Source: Rhynchopus sp. YZ270_cl-10
Taxonomy: Eukaryota; Euglenozoa; Diplonemea; Diplonemida; Diplonemidae
Assembly (NCBI GenBank): GCA_964035575.1
Contig: OZ037870.1
Coordinates: 1,094,014 to 1,158,013 of the forward strand
Direction: 5' to 3'
DNA: 64,000 bases
Below the pieces are notes generated by a model. The model was not told where the DNA came from, did not search any database, and was given only the letters and a program-made list of their open reading frames with translations. The position numbers and the translations under genes were made by a program. Positions 11,331 through 24,509 of the stretch are shown piece after piece. Within the stretch, counting starts at the first letter, position 1. Each line of letters begins with the position of its first letter.

Positions 11331-14300
11331 CTCTCCAAGGTGCAACGTCTCGTCCACAGCGCCGTCGAGCCTAGCGACTACTACGCCCCTATCGTCCGCG
11401 ACTACGACACCACCTTTGCGCAGGCAGAGCTCACAAAACGTACCGAATCAGACAAATTCGATGCCTGGGAGATCCTCACCTTTGCCAGAGCAAACTACTC
11501 CTCCAAGCTTGCCTACACAGAAGGCACACACAAGGCAACGTACGGTGATATGTACAGACGTGTCTGCAACGTGGCAACCTACCTCAGTGCGCAGGGTGTT
11601 GCTGCAGGGGACCGTGTCGGGGTGATCACACCGAACATCTATCAGTGCATGGAGGCGCACTACGCTGTGTCGGGTGTGCGCGGTGTGACACTCAACCTCA
11701 ACCAACGTCTCTCTGCCGACGAGTTGGCCTATGTTCTTGACAATGCTGGGCCTGTCTGGGTCATTACCTCGGCAAGGTTCGCGCCTCTCATCCTTGACGC
11801 AGTGAAGCAGAGCAAGCTGCAGACTGTGAAGGGGTTGATGTGGATCGGCGAGGCACCAGACAGTGCACCTGCAGCGCTGACACACGGAAGCTTTGAGCGG
11901 GTTGCCTCAGCAGAGGGTGCAAGCGGTGAATTCCAGGCAGGCCCCATGAAGGCAGACGACGGCTGTGAGATGTACTACACCTCTGGTACCACAGGACGCC
12001 CGAAGGGTGTTATCCTATCCCACCGCAACGTTGTGATGCACGCCCTCGGTTGCATGCTAGAACACCGCCACCACCCAGGCGACGTCTGGGGCCACATCGC
12101 ACCAATCTTCCACTTGGTTGACGCATACGGCATGTTCTCCATCACCTGGATTGGAGGCTCGCATGTGTTCATCCCTACCTTCAGCGCAGAGAACACTATC
12201 GCTGCCATTGAAAACCAAAGAATCACTGTGACAAACATGGCGTCCACCATGGCGACCCTCATTCTGAGCCACCCTGGGGTGGAGAAGAGGGATCTGAGCT
12301 CGCTGCAGATGCTTTCGTGCGGAGGGGCGCCGCTGAGCAGGGAGGTCACGCTGCGTGCCATCGCCGTCTTCGGCTGCGAGGTGTTCCAGAGCTACGGGAT
12401 GACGGAGTGCTGCGGGAAGATCTCGATGTCGCTTCTGAACAAACCCGAGGTGAGGGACCTGCCGGCGAACGCTCAGGTCGACCTGGTGTGCTCCTCTGGG
12501 AAGGAGTTTGCACTTCCGGGCTTCAAAATGCGGGTTCTCATGGACAACGGACAGGAGGCAGCACCGCTCTCTGGCGACGTCGGCGAGGTGCAGATCTGCG
12601 GGCCCACTGTCTTCAGCGGATACTACAAGAACCCCGACGCAACGAAAGAAAGCTTCTCTGGACCGTGGTTCAAAACCGGTGACCTTGCGACGGTCGGTGC
12701 CCACGGCTACATCAACGTCTGCGACAGAAAGAAGGATATGATCCTCACTGGCGGAGAGAACGTCTACTCTGTCGAGGTGGAACGCACCCTCGCCGACCAC
12801 GCCGATGTGAAGTACGTCGGTGTCTTCGCCATCCCCCACCCCCTCATGGGCGAAGTCGTCAAAGCCGTTGTAGAGCTGCACCCCAATGCTGAGTCCACCT
12901 CTGCAACCCTGCGCCGACACTGTGGCAAGCACCTTGCTGATTACAAGGTGCCCAGGGAGCTCGAGATTGTGAGTCCCATGCCTTTGACGGGGACAGGGAA
13001 GGTTGCGAAGGCGGAGCTGAAGAAGCGTGAGGCGGAGCGTCGTGCAGAGAAGGAGGCACGCAAGGGAAGCAAGCCTGCCGCCTCTGCCTCCTCTGGCGCC
13101 TGCCCGGACGTTCTCAACGACGACACCTACCACATGACATGGTCCGCCAAAACCATCCCCAGCAAAGGCTCCCGCCTCTCCGGCAACTGGGTCGTCTTCT
13201 CCGACGCCTCTGGTGTCGGCAGCAAGATCTCCGAGCGGCTTACCAAGGACGGCGCTGCCGAGGTGAAGACGCTCCTCTCCTCCGGTATTGACCAATTCGA
13301 CAAGGCCAGCTATTCTGCGATCACACGAGACACAGAGGGCATGGTCTTCCTCTGGCCCCTCGACCACAGTCCGGTAGGAGGGGACGTCATTGACGCGAAG
13401 GTGACAGAGCGTGTCCACACCATGGTGAGGGCGCTTCTTACTATCATGCAGGCAGCGATCGCAGCAGGTGTGCGTAATACCAACATCTGGATTGTGACCA
13501 GAGGTGCGCAGGTTGACATCCCGGATGTGCCGTCGCAGTGCACTGCGGTCAACGCAACGCAGCAGGCCCTGTGGGGGTTCGCCCGAGTCATCCCTGCTGA
13601 GCGGACTGGATTCAAATGTCATGTTGTGGACCTCTGCCCTGCTGATGGTGATGTCACTGCATGCGCCACCGCAATCTCCAGTGAAATTACCGGACCCGAT
13701 GCGGGGGATTCCCACGGAGAGTCTGCGTGGCGTGCGAGACGGCGGTACGTGCCTAACCTGACCCTTCTCCCTATGCAGGCTGCGCAGGAGGCGAGGTTCG
13801 TTGCAGACGCGACGTACGTTGTGACAGGAGGGCTTGGAGGGCTTGGCAGACAGCTTGCTAGGATGATGATTACCAGGTGGGGTGCAAAGAACCTGGTGTT
13901 GGTCAGCAGGAGAAAGCCTGAGGCTGATGTTGCAGCAGAGTTGAAGGCGCTTGAAACCAACAACGGTGCGAACATTCGTGTAGAGTCAGCGGACATCGCA
14001 GATTTGGAAGCAACGAAGGCGTTCCTCAAGCGTGTTGCAGGTGGCATGCCGCCCATCAAGGGAATCTTCCATTTGGCAGGGATTGTTGACGACGGGCGTA
14101 TGGAGGATCAAACGTGGGAGCGCTTCCTGAAGACGCTTGTCCCCAAGGTGGATGGATCTGTGAACCTCCACGTTGCTGCGGAAGAGCTGAAGCTGCCGCT
14201 TGACCACTTCGTTCTGTTCTCTTCGATTTATGGTGTGCTTGGGTACAGAGAGCTGACACACTATGCTGCGGCGAACTCCTTCCAGGATGGGCTCTGTCTT

Positions 14301-17300
14301 GCGAGAAGGCGTGCCGGGCTTCCTGGTCTTGCTGTCAGTTGGGGGACCTGGGCGGATGCGGGGATGGCGTCGCGCTTTGGATCTGGATTTGAAACGTACT
14401 GGAAGGGTCTTGGTATGGAGTTTGTACCGCTCATTGGGGGTATGCAGACGCTTGGTGCGCTTTGCATGGAGGCCACAAAGAAGGGTGGTGTCCACCACGC
14501 CGGTGTCTTCCCCGCAGAATGGGAGCGCTACCTGAAGGGCAGACGCCAGCTCGGCCCCCACCCTGTCGCGCAAGCTTTGACCGCACCGTTCCTGAAGAAG
14601 AGCAGCACGGTAGACACCTCCCTGCCACTCCTCCTCCAAGAACTCAGCCCGCTCTCCGAGCACGACAGACAACAAAAGCTTGAGGCCAAGCTGATTGAGA
14701 TGATTCAGGACCTCAAGGAGGACGACGACGAGGAGGTCGACCCTACGGCCCCTGTGGTTGACATTGGGCTCACCTCAATGCACGTCATTGACTTGACTGT
14801 CCAGATTGGGGAGGTCACGGGGATGGAGGACATATCACCTACCCTGGTCTACGAATGTGTCACTGTGCGGGCTGTTGCGGAGCGTCTCCTGGAAGACCTT
14901 GAGCCGGTCTTTGGTGCTGCGGGTGGTGGTGGCGGTGCACCCTCCGTCGACCCAAACGCACCAGAGCTCGTACAAAAGCTGCAGGGCTGCCCCCCAGGCG
15001 ACCGCCCCTCTGTCCTCAAGAAGGTGCTTGTCGAGCTCACAAAGGAGATCCTCGAGGATGACGACATTGAAGTCGATGTTACCGACCCTGTCGTCGAGCT
15101 TGGCCTCACCTCCATGCACGTTGTCGACATGACACAGCAGCTGGTATGCCCCCCCACCACCCTACAATTTTTTCCACATCCCCTCTCCCCTTTCCACCCT
15201 ACCCCCTCCCACAGATCGACATGACCGGCCTTGAGGACCTATCACCCACCTTCATCTACGAATGCGTCACACTCTCTGCAGTGTGCGAACTGCTTCTTGA
15301 TGAGCTCCCTCTCGCCTCTGTTGTCACAAAGGCTGCCAACGGCGCCACCAGCGGTGGTGCATCCAACGCAGGCGAAGGCGTCGGCCCCTGCGCTGTCATC
15401 GGAATGGGCTGCCGTCTGCCTGGCGATGCCTTCAACCCTACCGAATACTGGGACAACCTTGAGTCTGAGGTAGACTGCATCGTCCCTCCACCGGGAGACC
15501 GCCCTTCGAATTCTAAGTACAGTGGGTATCTTGCGGGGTCGACGATTAAGAGGTTTGACCGCGAGGCGTTTGGGATTTCGGGGACGGAGGCGTCGTGCAT
15601 GGACCCACAGCAGCGTTTGCTGCTTGAGGTTGCGAGGGAGGCGTTTGAGGATGCGGGGATTGTTGTGGAGGAGCTTGAGGATAGGCGTGTTGGTGTCTTT
15701 GTTGGGGTCAGCAACGTCGAATACGGTGCCCTCGCAATGAAGGCTGTGGAGAAGGGCCAGCTCGACCCCCTCCCCTACGCAGGCACCTCCTGGCATCTCA
15801 GCATCGCCGCGAACCGCATTTCATACCTCCTGGACCTCAACGGGCCCTCTGTCTCCATGGATACTGCATGCTCCTCGTCGCTCACTGCGATGGACTTCGC
15901 ATTGAAGGCGTTGAACGCAGGGGAAATCTCAATGGCATTGGTCTGCGGTGCGAATGTCCAGTTGGTGGAGACCTGGAGTGATTGTTTCCAGATTGCGGGG
16001 ATGTTGTCTCCGACGTTCCGATGCAAATTCGGGGATGACACTGCGGATGGGTATGTGAGAGGAGAGGGTGTAGGAGCGGTGTTGATCAAGCCTGTTCAGG
16101 CTGCGGTGGCGGCAGGTGACCACATCTACGCAGAAGTGGTGGCAGCGCAGTTGAACCAGGATGCACGCAGCAACGGACTGACCGCACCGAACCCTGCTGC
16201 ACAGGAGGCTCTTCTACGCAGTGCATACAAGGACGCCCAGGTCGATCCACGTGACGTAGTGTACATTGAAGCGCACGGTACCGGAACCCACCTCGGTGAC
16301 CCTATCGAGATGACCGCCCTAGGCCGTGTGCTCGGTGCGCCCAAGGAAGGCCCTGTCCGTGACAAGCCCCTCCTCATCGGCAGTGTGAAGAGCTGCATCG
16401 GGCATCTCGAATGTGCGGCAGGGATTGCAAGCATCATCAAAGCGAGTCTGATGCTTAACAAAGGCCGCATCCCGCCGTCGATGCACTACAACAAGCCAAA
16501 CAGCCTTGTCCGGTTTGAGGTATGCCTTTTGGTTTCTCTTAATGGAGTTCATTTTGTTTTGATGTCTTTTACTATCACACCACATACAGCAACTTGGCCT
16601 TGAGGTGTGCGGGCAGTCCGGTGGAATCCGCGACCTGCCAAAGCCGTCCAGCGGAAACAGCCCTGTCGTCGGTGTATCTGGGTTTGGTTTCGGTGGGACC
16701 AACGGGCACTGCATCCTCCGTCAACATGAGTCCACGAAAGTGTATGTTTCCCCACACCCGACCACATCTTCATCTTCACCGCCACAGGGACCACACCTCG
16801 CAAAAGCCGTCTGTTCGTTGCTTGGTTCCGATCTCTGCGCATTCGTCGGAGTCATTGTCGCAGACGTGCCTCAAATGGGCGCAGGCTGCGAAGCAGGCAA
16901 TGGCGACAGGGAACCCCACTCTTGCAGACTTCGCACACACCGCGGTCCACCACAGACACCACGGCAAGAAGGAACGTCCATACCGTGCTGCTGTTGTGGC
17001 TGCAGATCTGGCGGAGCTTGCGACGCGGTTGACTGCGGTTGCGGAGGGTACTGCGATGCTGGGTGCAACGAGCGGGCAGTCTGTTGGTCTGACACCGAAG
17101 GTTGCGTTTGTGTTCACTGGACAGGGTTCGCAGACTGTTGGAATGGGTATGGGCCTCTACGAGACAAGCCCTGCCTTCAACGAGGCGATGAAGGAGTGCG
17201 ACGCTGTGTGCATTGCAAAGAAGCTTCTCCCAGGCGGCGTGTCGCTCATCTCTAAGCTCTACGGCGATGCTGAGGAGTGCGAGGCCGCACTCAACGACGC

Positions 17301-20300
17301 AGGCTTCCTGCAGCCCGCACTCCTCAGTGTGGAGTACTGCCTTGCCAAGATGGTCGAAAAGCAGCTCCAGGTAGTCCCGGAGATGATGATCGGACACAGT
17401 CTCGGTGAAATCACTGCCTGCGCGGCAGCAGGCGTCTACTCCCTGGAGGATGCTCTTACCCTCGCTGCGGCGCGTGGCAAGGCGATGGGAGCAGTGCCCT
17501 CTGGCGAGGGAGGCATGGCCGCTGTCAGAATGGAGAAGGCAGAGCTTGAAGAGCTGCTCCCGCAGATCGCCCCTTCCGTGAGTGTTGCAGCGTGCAACGC
17601 ACCGAACTCCTCTGTCATCAGCGGGCCTATTGCGGACCTCAAGACTGCCATTCAGAAGATGAAGGAGATGGGCAAGAAGGTGAAGCAACTGGTTGTCACG
17701 CATGGCTTCCACTCCTGCCAGATCGAGGGCGCGCTGCCGAAGCTGAGAGAGGCGGCAAGCAAGCTGAAGGCGAACCCACCAAGGGACGGCATCCAGCTTG
17801 TATCGAACGTGACAGGGAAGCTTATGGAGAAGCTGCCCGATGCGCAGTACTGGGTGGACCACGCTCGCGGGTCGGTTATGTTTATGGAGGGTGTGCGGTC
17901 TGCGCTTGCGACGGGTGTGAATGTGTTCCTCGAGCTTGGACCTCAGCCTCACCTGACTGTGCAGCTGAACGGCATCCTCCCAACTCACAAGAAACCCACC
18001 GCAGTCGTCTCCACCCTGCAAGCAGGCAAAGACGAAGCAGAGCTCCTCGCAAGCGCAGCAGGGTCCCTCCACAACGCAGGTGTCGTCCTTCCCTGGGACA
18101 CCCTGGTACCAGATGGCGGCAGACGCGTCCGTCTTCCTACCACTGCAATGTGCGGAGAAGAACACTGGCTCAGCGAGCTGCAACCAACAAAGCGCCAGCT
18201 TGAATGCAAACGCCGTGAAAACGACCCTAAAGGGGTTGTGTTCAGCACGGAGTGGAAGGTCACCCCGTTGTCGGGTGTGGCGACAAAGCTGTCCACTGCG
18301 CTGCTTGTTTCGGATGGGGGGTTGAGCTTTGCGTCTGAGCTGGTTAGTGAGTTCCGCAAGTCAGGCTGTGCTGTGAGCAAGGTGACGGCAGCTCCTATGG
18401 ACCTTTCGTTGCAGAGGTTGACGGCGGCGTTGGAGGAAAGGGACCACTGGGATGCGGTCATCTTTTCGTGTGTGACGAACGACTACATTCACGGCACCAC
18501 TGCGCTTCTGCGTCTGATGCAGGCATGCGCAAGCGTGAAGCGTGTCAGCCGCCTCATGATCCTCACCACCGGTGTCTGCGACGCAAAGCCCACCAGCTCC
18601 ACCCTAAACATCAGCGTTGCCTGCCAGGCTGCCCTATGGGGATTCGCCAAATCCGCTCGTCTCGAAACCCGCAACATGCTTGTACAGTGCTGTGACATCG
18701 ACTCTGTCGCTGCAAACACTCCACAAGACGTGCTGTCCGAGCTCCGTTCTGACACCTTCGGGCTTGACAACGTGCGCCTTGCAAGCGGCGGTATCGGGCG
18801 CCGTGTGGAGCGCACTGTTGAAGTGCCCAAAGCACCTAAGGGAGAGAAGTTTGTCCCCCCGACCGGCCCGGTCATCATCACCGGTGGTACCGGAGCGTTG
18901 GGCCTGCAGCTCAGTGAGTGGCTTGTGAAGAGGGGGTGCAGGAAGATCATTCTGCTGTCGCGTCGTGGCAAGGTGGCAGACAGCTACACGAAGTTGTGGG
19001 AGATGGTGCAGCGGACTGCACAGAGGTTTGGTGCGGACATTGAGCTGCAGGTGTGCGACATCTCTGACCAGCAGCAGACCGAGGAGATGATCACACGCAA
19101 TGCGAGCGGCCTGCGCACCGGAGGGTTCATCCACTGTGCAGGGGTCCTCGACGACGGGATGCTGAAGTTCCAGAACGAAGAGCGCTTCGCAAAGGTCCTT
19201 GTCCCCAAGGTGGGCGGGCTGCTGCACAGCCTGAAGTTCATGATGTCGAAGGGCATCCGCCCTGGTCTGTTCCTCCTCTTCTCGAGCGTGACGTCCTACA
19301 TGGGCAACGTGGGGCAGACCTCCTACGGCGCTGCCAATGCTATTCTCGACTCCGTCGCACGCCAGCTCAGCGCCTCGGACATCCAGTGCACCTCCGTGCA
19401 GTGGGGCCCTTGGGGTGGGTACGGCATGGCTGCGTTCATGGACGAAGCGGATGGCGTCAACAACGTCTGGCAGCCGCTCACAGGAACCCTCGGATGGGGT
19501 TCGTTCGACACGGTATGTAGAACGTTCACTCTTAGCCCATTTATGCCTTCACACATTACCCTCCTCATTACCACTCATTCTAGGTATTCGCACCCGGTGC
19601 CGAGGCAGTGCTTTGCGTCAGCGGCTTCAAATGGGACAACCTCCGCGAGTACATGGCAACAAACGCATGGAGCCAACGCTACTTCGGCGACATGGTCAAG
19701 GTATTTCAGGAACATTTTTTCTCCAAACACGTAGCGCTGCGTTCAACGCTGTATACGTTATTCCATTCTTCTTATCTTTTCTATTCTAAACCCCACCGTA
19801 CAGCCTCTCCCCGATCTCGAGGGGGACGACTACGACTCGGACAGCGCCAGCGACGACGACGACGAGGAAGAATCTGACGAGACGCCTGCAGAGACTCTGT
19901 CACCGCAGGCCATTGAAACAGCACTCGCAGTATGCACCCACCCCACCCCCCTCCCCTCCCCTTCTCTTTCCTTCCCACCTCCTATCCTTCCCCTACTATT
20001 CTTTACAGGAAATCTTCGGGAAATATTCGAAAGAATCGATCAGCAGTTCAACCGAAATGGTGAACCTTGGTCTCGACTCTGTGGATATGACCGCTATTGC
20101 GCAGAACGTTGCAAAGCGCTTTGGGATCAAGGCTGGACCGATGCTTTTGATGGAGGCTGACACCATTGCGGATGTGACGCAGAGCATTGCTAAGGCAGCT
20201 TCCACGTCGCCTGCGGTAAAGACACAGAGGCAGAAGGCACCACGGAAGCGGAAGGAGCAAGCTACCTCATCCTCCTCCGCACCGGCTGCGCCGGCTGCAG

Positions 20301-23300
20301 CGCTGTCACGCGAAGAGGTTGGCGACAAATTGATTGCCATTCTCGCAAAGTTTGGCAAGAAAGGAGAGGCGATCCGCCCTTCCACAGAGCTCATGATGCT
20401 GTCTCTCGACTCTGTTGATATGACCGCTGTTGCGCAAAGCATTGCGAAGGTGTTTACCATTAAGGCGGGACCCATGTTGGTCATGGAGGCTTCTACTGTA
20501 GGGGATCTGATTGATGAGATTTGCAAGGCGGGGGGTAAGGCGAGTGTGCCTGCAGCAACATCGTCTACCGTATCGAAGAAGAAGCGTAGCAAGCGTGAGG
20601 TTGTCGAAGATGTGGCGGAGGTTAGCGTCAACAGGCCAAGCCTTGAGGAAGTGAACAAACGGATCATAGAGATTATTATGCGTTATGGAAAGGGTGTGAT
20701 GACGCCGACGGCGGACACTCAGTTGGTCGATCTATCGCTTGATTCGGTGGATATGACGGCAATTGCGCAGGAGATTTCAAAGAAGTTTTCGGTCAAAACT
20801 GGTCCAATGTTTGTGATGGAGGCAGAAAGCATTGCACAGCTGTCTGTCGCAGTGTTGGATATGATGCCCGCCACGACGTCAACGAAGAAGAAGAGTCGCA
20901 AGGTGGAGGGTGTGGTGCGTGGTGGAGGAGGAGGAGGGGGTGGTGGTGGTGGTGGTGCAAGCTCCGAGGAGGTGCAGGCCTTGAGGGATGAGAAGGAGAT
21001 CCTGCACCGTCAGGTGTTGCGGGCAAAGGAGAGCCACGGGACGTTTGTGGAGATCCTGCACCTCTACCTCCCCTTGTTGGTGCTCCTGATTGGGTTGTTC
21101 ATCAGCTTCCTGCTGGGTTCCCTCGCAGTCGACCTGCCGCAGCTGTTCACAGACCTGCTGCACACAGAGAAGTGCGGACACTCCTTCGCCGACCAGTTGG
21201 GGCTCTTCGGAAAGACCTTCTCCACAGCGCTGCTCTTCCTCGTGGTGTTCGCAGTGACGATCATGGGTTACTATGTTGCGCTGAAGTGGGCGGTGATCGG
21301 GAAGTTCAAGCCTATGACGTACAAGCGTGAAGGGTGGTACGCACTGCGTGTCCAGGTCGTGCTGTTTGTGAACCAGTCGGTGATCATGCAGATCACGCAG
21401 CTTATCGTGGATACGCAGCTGATTGTGTGGTGGTACCGCGTGCTCGGCGCGGACATCGGGAACAACGTCGCAATCCCCGTCGCAGACTGGTTCTACTATG
21501 ATCTCATCCACATGGGCGATTACGTGCAGATCAACAGAACCACGATGCTGGAGTACAGAGTGCGGCCGGACCCCTTCACGGTTGTGTTGAAGGACATTCA
21601 TGTTGGTGCTGGGTCGCGTCTGGGTGTGGGGTGCTTTGTGTCGAGTGGCTCGCAGATCGGGCAGGCTGTGACGGTGTGTGCGAAGGCGGTGGTGCAGGGC
21701 ATTGTGCCTTCTGGGTCGACGGTCTATGAGGAGTCGGTGCTGCCACCTGGTGAGCAGCCGCCTGTTCCCGTGGACACCTTGGCGTCGCTTCGTGTGAAGG
21801 ACAGCGGCAACTGGATGCTACTGTTGCTGCACAGCATTGGGCTCGGTCTGACGTTCGTTGTTGTGCTGCTGTCGCTCACGTTCTCGCTGCTGTGGGTGAC
21901 GTACCTCCTCATCAAGATCAGCACGGGCTGCACGAACGGCGTCGTGGAGTACCACTACCCGCACCTCAGCTTCGGTGTTGTCATTGCCTTCCTCTTCACC
22001 CCCATGCTCCTCGGGATCATCATCAGCTTCTTCTCGATCCTCATCAAGTGGGTCGTCATCGGCAAATGGAAGGAAGGCACCTACAAGCTGACCAACTTCC
22101 TCATCATGCGCTTCTGGTTCAACGAGAGGATGCAAAACCTTGCCGAGCGCACCTGCGTGATGGTGTACTTCAGATACACCATTGTTATGTGGCTTTGGTA
22201 CAGGGCACTGGGATCGAAGATGGCGCTGTCTGCCATTTACTCGCAGTTGTACACCTTCTCCATTGACCTTGTTGAGGTGGGTGAAGAGGCGTACCTTGGG
22301 TTTGGCCCGTTCATCCCTTGTTTGGACACTGACATTTGGGCGGGAACTGCGACGTTCAAGAAGACAGTCGTTGCGGACAGGTGTTTCATTGGGCCTGACT
22401 CGACACTGCTGTGCGGGGCCACGATGGAGAACGACTCTGCTGTGGCGGCTGTGGGCATTGTGCCGCTTCACAAGGTCGTGAAGAAGGGTACGCTGCACAT
22501 CGGGAAGAAGATCCAAGTTGCGTACAAGCCCGAGCCGCGTCTGGACTCGAACCTTCTGTTCCAACTGCACGGCATGGTGTTGTGTGTGTTCCTGCGCATC
22601 CCCATCGACTTCGCTCTGCTTGCAGTGAACATCCTCCCTGCAGTGTACATCATTGTCGCGCTCTCAATTGATGGCACCACCGATCTGTACATTTCCCTCA
22701 GTCTTGCCCTCACCGTCTCCGTCTTCGTGATGCGTGCTGTCACACCCTTCATCCATGCCATCATTATGATCGCAACGAAGTGGGTCTTTATCGGCAAGGT
22801 CAAGGAAGGGCAGACCGCGAACTGGCGTTCCCTGCAGCACCTGAACTGGATCCACGCGCTCACCATCGGCATGAACGGCCTGCAGTCGGTTCTCCCTGTG
22901 TACTCCAGAACCAGCCTCTGCACATTCATCCAGAGAATGCGTGGATCCAAGATCGGACCGAACGCACTTCTCAATGGACCGTCCCCTTCTCCCGAAGGCG
23001 AGATGATGGAGATTGGTGCAGGGTCCGCCATCCTGGAGACCGGTGTGTGGTACGGACACAACTTCTTGAACGGCTACATGCGCTACGAAAAGGTTGTGGT
23101 CGAGGACGGTGTGTACGTCATGTACAACGCGCACCTCACTCCTGGATCGAGCACGGCATCGGGAACTACCCTCGGCCCGAACACATTGGTGGTGGGGAAC
23201 AACGAGGAGCAGTGCACTGCGGCCATTGGCACGCCTGCGAAGACGTGCAAGCTGACCGAGGCAGGTGTCTTCCTGACCACAGCGGAGCGCCAGAATGTGA

Positions 23301-23597
23301 TCCCCGTGGACCCGACTATGGGTCCGTACGACAGAGACCTTCTGAAGTGGACGCCGCAGGACTACTCAGACGCAGCGCTCGAAGAGGGCCTCCCCTCTGT
23401 GGAAATGCTTGAACGGCAGCGTTCGCGTGTCAGACGTGGCGCAGACCTGAAGCACACCCTCCTCGACAGCAGCGTCGACATTGAAGGCATGCACCTCACC
23501 AGCGCTGATGCAAACGAGGAGCACGGCGAGGTATGTACATAGTTTTGAGTGCTATATTTACAATAAAATTCTACAGGAGCTCACCGCGCTTGTGTAA
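8889..23597 (+). CDS. Membrane-tethered hybrid polyketide synthase with N-terminal ThDP-fold domains (4740 aa)
   Basis: Exons: 8889-15143, 15215-16519, 16590-16741, 16788-19512, 19584-19700, 19804-19929, 20009-23530, 23577-23597; all joins keep frame. The start is the first ATG in frame. Domains by residue: ThDP-enzyme-like region (1-815); acyl-AMP ligase (about 848-1390; YTSGTTGRPKG, TGDLA, GTGK); ketoreductase KR1 (about 1413-1870; TGGLGGLG, YAAAN, VDD); ACP1 and ACP2 with GLTSMH (Ser about 1962 and 2073); ketosynthase (about 2143-2570; DTACSSS, EAHGTGT, GHLE); acyltransferase (about 2676-2960; GHSLGE); KR2 (about 3052-3480; TGGTGALG, YGAAN, LDD); an acidic linker; ACP3-5 with LDSVDM; a Gly-rich linker; and a membrane domain (about 3910-4660) of three repeats. 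No dehydratase, enoylreductase or thioesterase is seen. LDD/VDD suggests B-type ketoreduction. It probably makes a short hydroxylated acyl chain at a membrane; the product is unknown. Confidence 0.93.
21050..23300 (+). other. C-terminal membrane domain with three repeats, like the NRPS terminal domain of poly-lysine synthetase-type enzymes
   Basis: Three repeats each contain hydrophobic helices, a conserved cytoplasmic motif, and a left-handed beta-helix-like (hexapeptide) stretch. The motifs are KWAVIGKFK (near 21285), KWVVIGKWK (near 22047) and KWVFIGKVK (near 22779). Hexapeptide-like turns follow in each (for example VGAGSRLGVGCFVSSGSQIG; IGPDSTLLCGATM). This three-fold plan matches the terminal domain of unknown function found in bacterial NRPSs such as epsilon-poly-L-lysine synthetase (family knowledge). 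It likely anchors the enzyme and may transfer or polymerise the product. Confidence 0.75.
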
Positions 23598-24509
23598 GAA
23601 CTGAAGGAAAAGGGGGGAGGGGTATTAGGGATTTTTTGAGTTTACCGTTGTTGGTTTTTTTTTTGTTTTTGCTTCTAGGTTTTGAACGATGTGCACGAGA
23701 GGTACATTCATTCACTATTGGCGTTTTCCCCTCTCTGTTCACTGCTGTCTCCTTCGAACGTATGAGTTTTTATTTTGTGGGTGAATATCAATGAAATGCC
23801 CTCCGTGGTTTTTTTTTGATAACCCGCGGAGAACCGGTGTCTCCGTCCGAGGCGTTTGTATCTCATATCTCACGTTTTTTTTTTCCATTTTTTTGTACCC
23901 ATACATCAAGGTGACTAAGCACGTAAGGCTTCGGTTACTCTTATCCATATTTTATTGGACTCTGACGTTCTCAAGGGGAAAAAGAAAATCATCAATGAAA
24001 AAAAATGAGTCCCGCAATCCACCAAATGTATTCAGGACTACTTTTTTTGCTTTTTTTTTGCTTTTTTTTTTTTTAAATAGTTTTGCTTGTCGTATTTTCT
24101 CTCTTTTTATTCGATGGGTCCTCCAAAACCCCTTTGTCAAGTATCACTATCAAAACCTATCTCCATATTCCTTTATTTTTGTTTTGTTTTGCTCCCGGTT
24201 ATTCTCACTCGAGAAGATGCCATTTCCCATACTTTTTTTTTTCTTTTGGGCACGTTTTTTTTAAAACTATCGTGTCTCTTGTTTTTACCCCTGCCCTATT
24301 TTTGTCTTTGCTTTGTTTAGGTTACCTAAGTAGCGAGAGGCAGGTTCACCTAGCAAAAAAAAAAAAAGTTAGTATAGTGGGGTAGGCTATGCTAATACAA
24401 CCAACGCAGAAATTTTCAAAAAAAAAAAGTGGATATTTGCACAACTGTGGCAACACAAACCGAGGCAATTACACTCCAACAATTTATCAAAAAAAAAGAA
24501 AAAAATATG
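23598..24509. other. Intergenic region after the megasynthase gene
   Basis: No gene is recognised. An F1 hairpin repeat lies at 23909-23950 and a weak one at 24319-24352; an F2 copy lies at 24372-24430 and an F6 copy at 24438-24500, end to end just before the transposon at 24516. Long T runs occupy 24040-24075. Confidence 0.6.
23909..23950 (+). repeat. F1 hairpin repeat
   Basis: AGGTGACTAAGCACGTAAGG then CTTCGGTTACTCTTATC. Confidence 0.75.

Noticed and set aside
12057-13715. 552-codon minus-strand open frame
   Set aside because: Antisense to the ligase and KR1; low-complexity composition and no family signal.
16852-18183. 443-codon minus-strand open frame
   Set aside because: Antisense to the acyltransferase domain; no recognisable motif.
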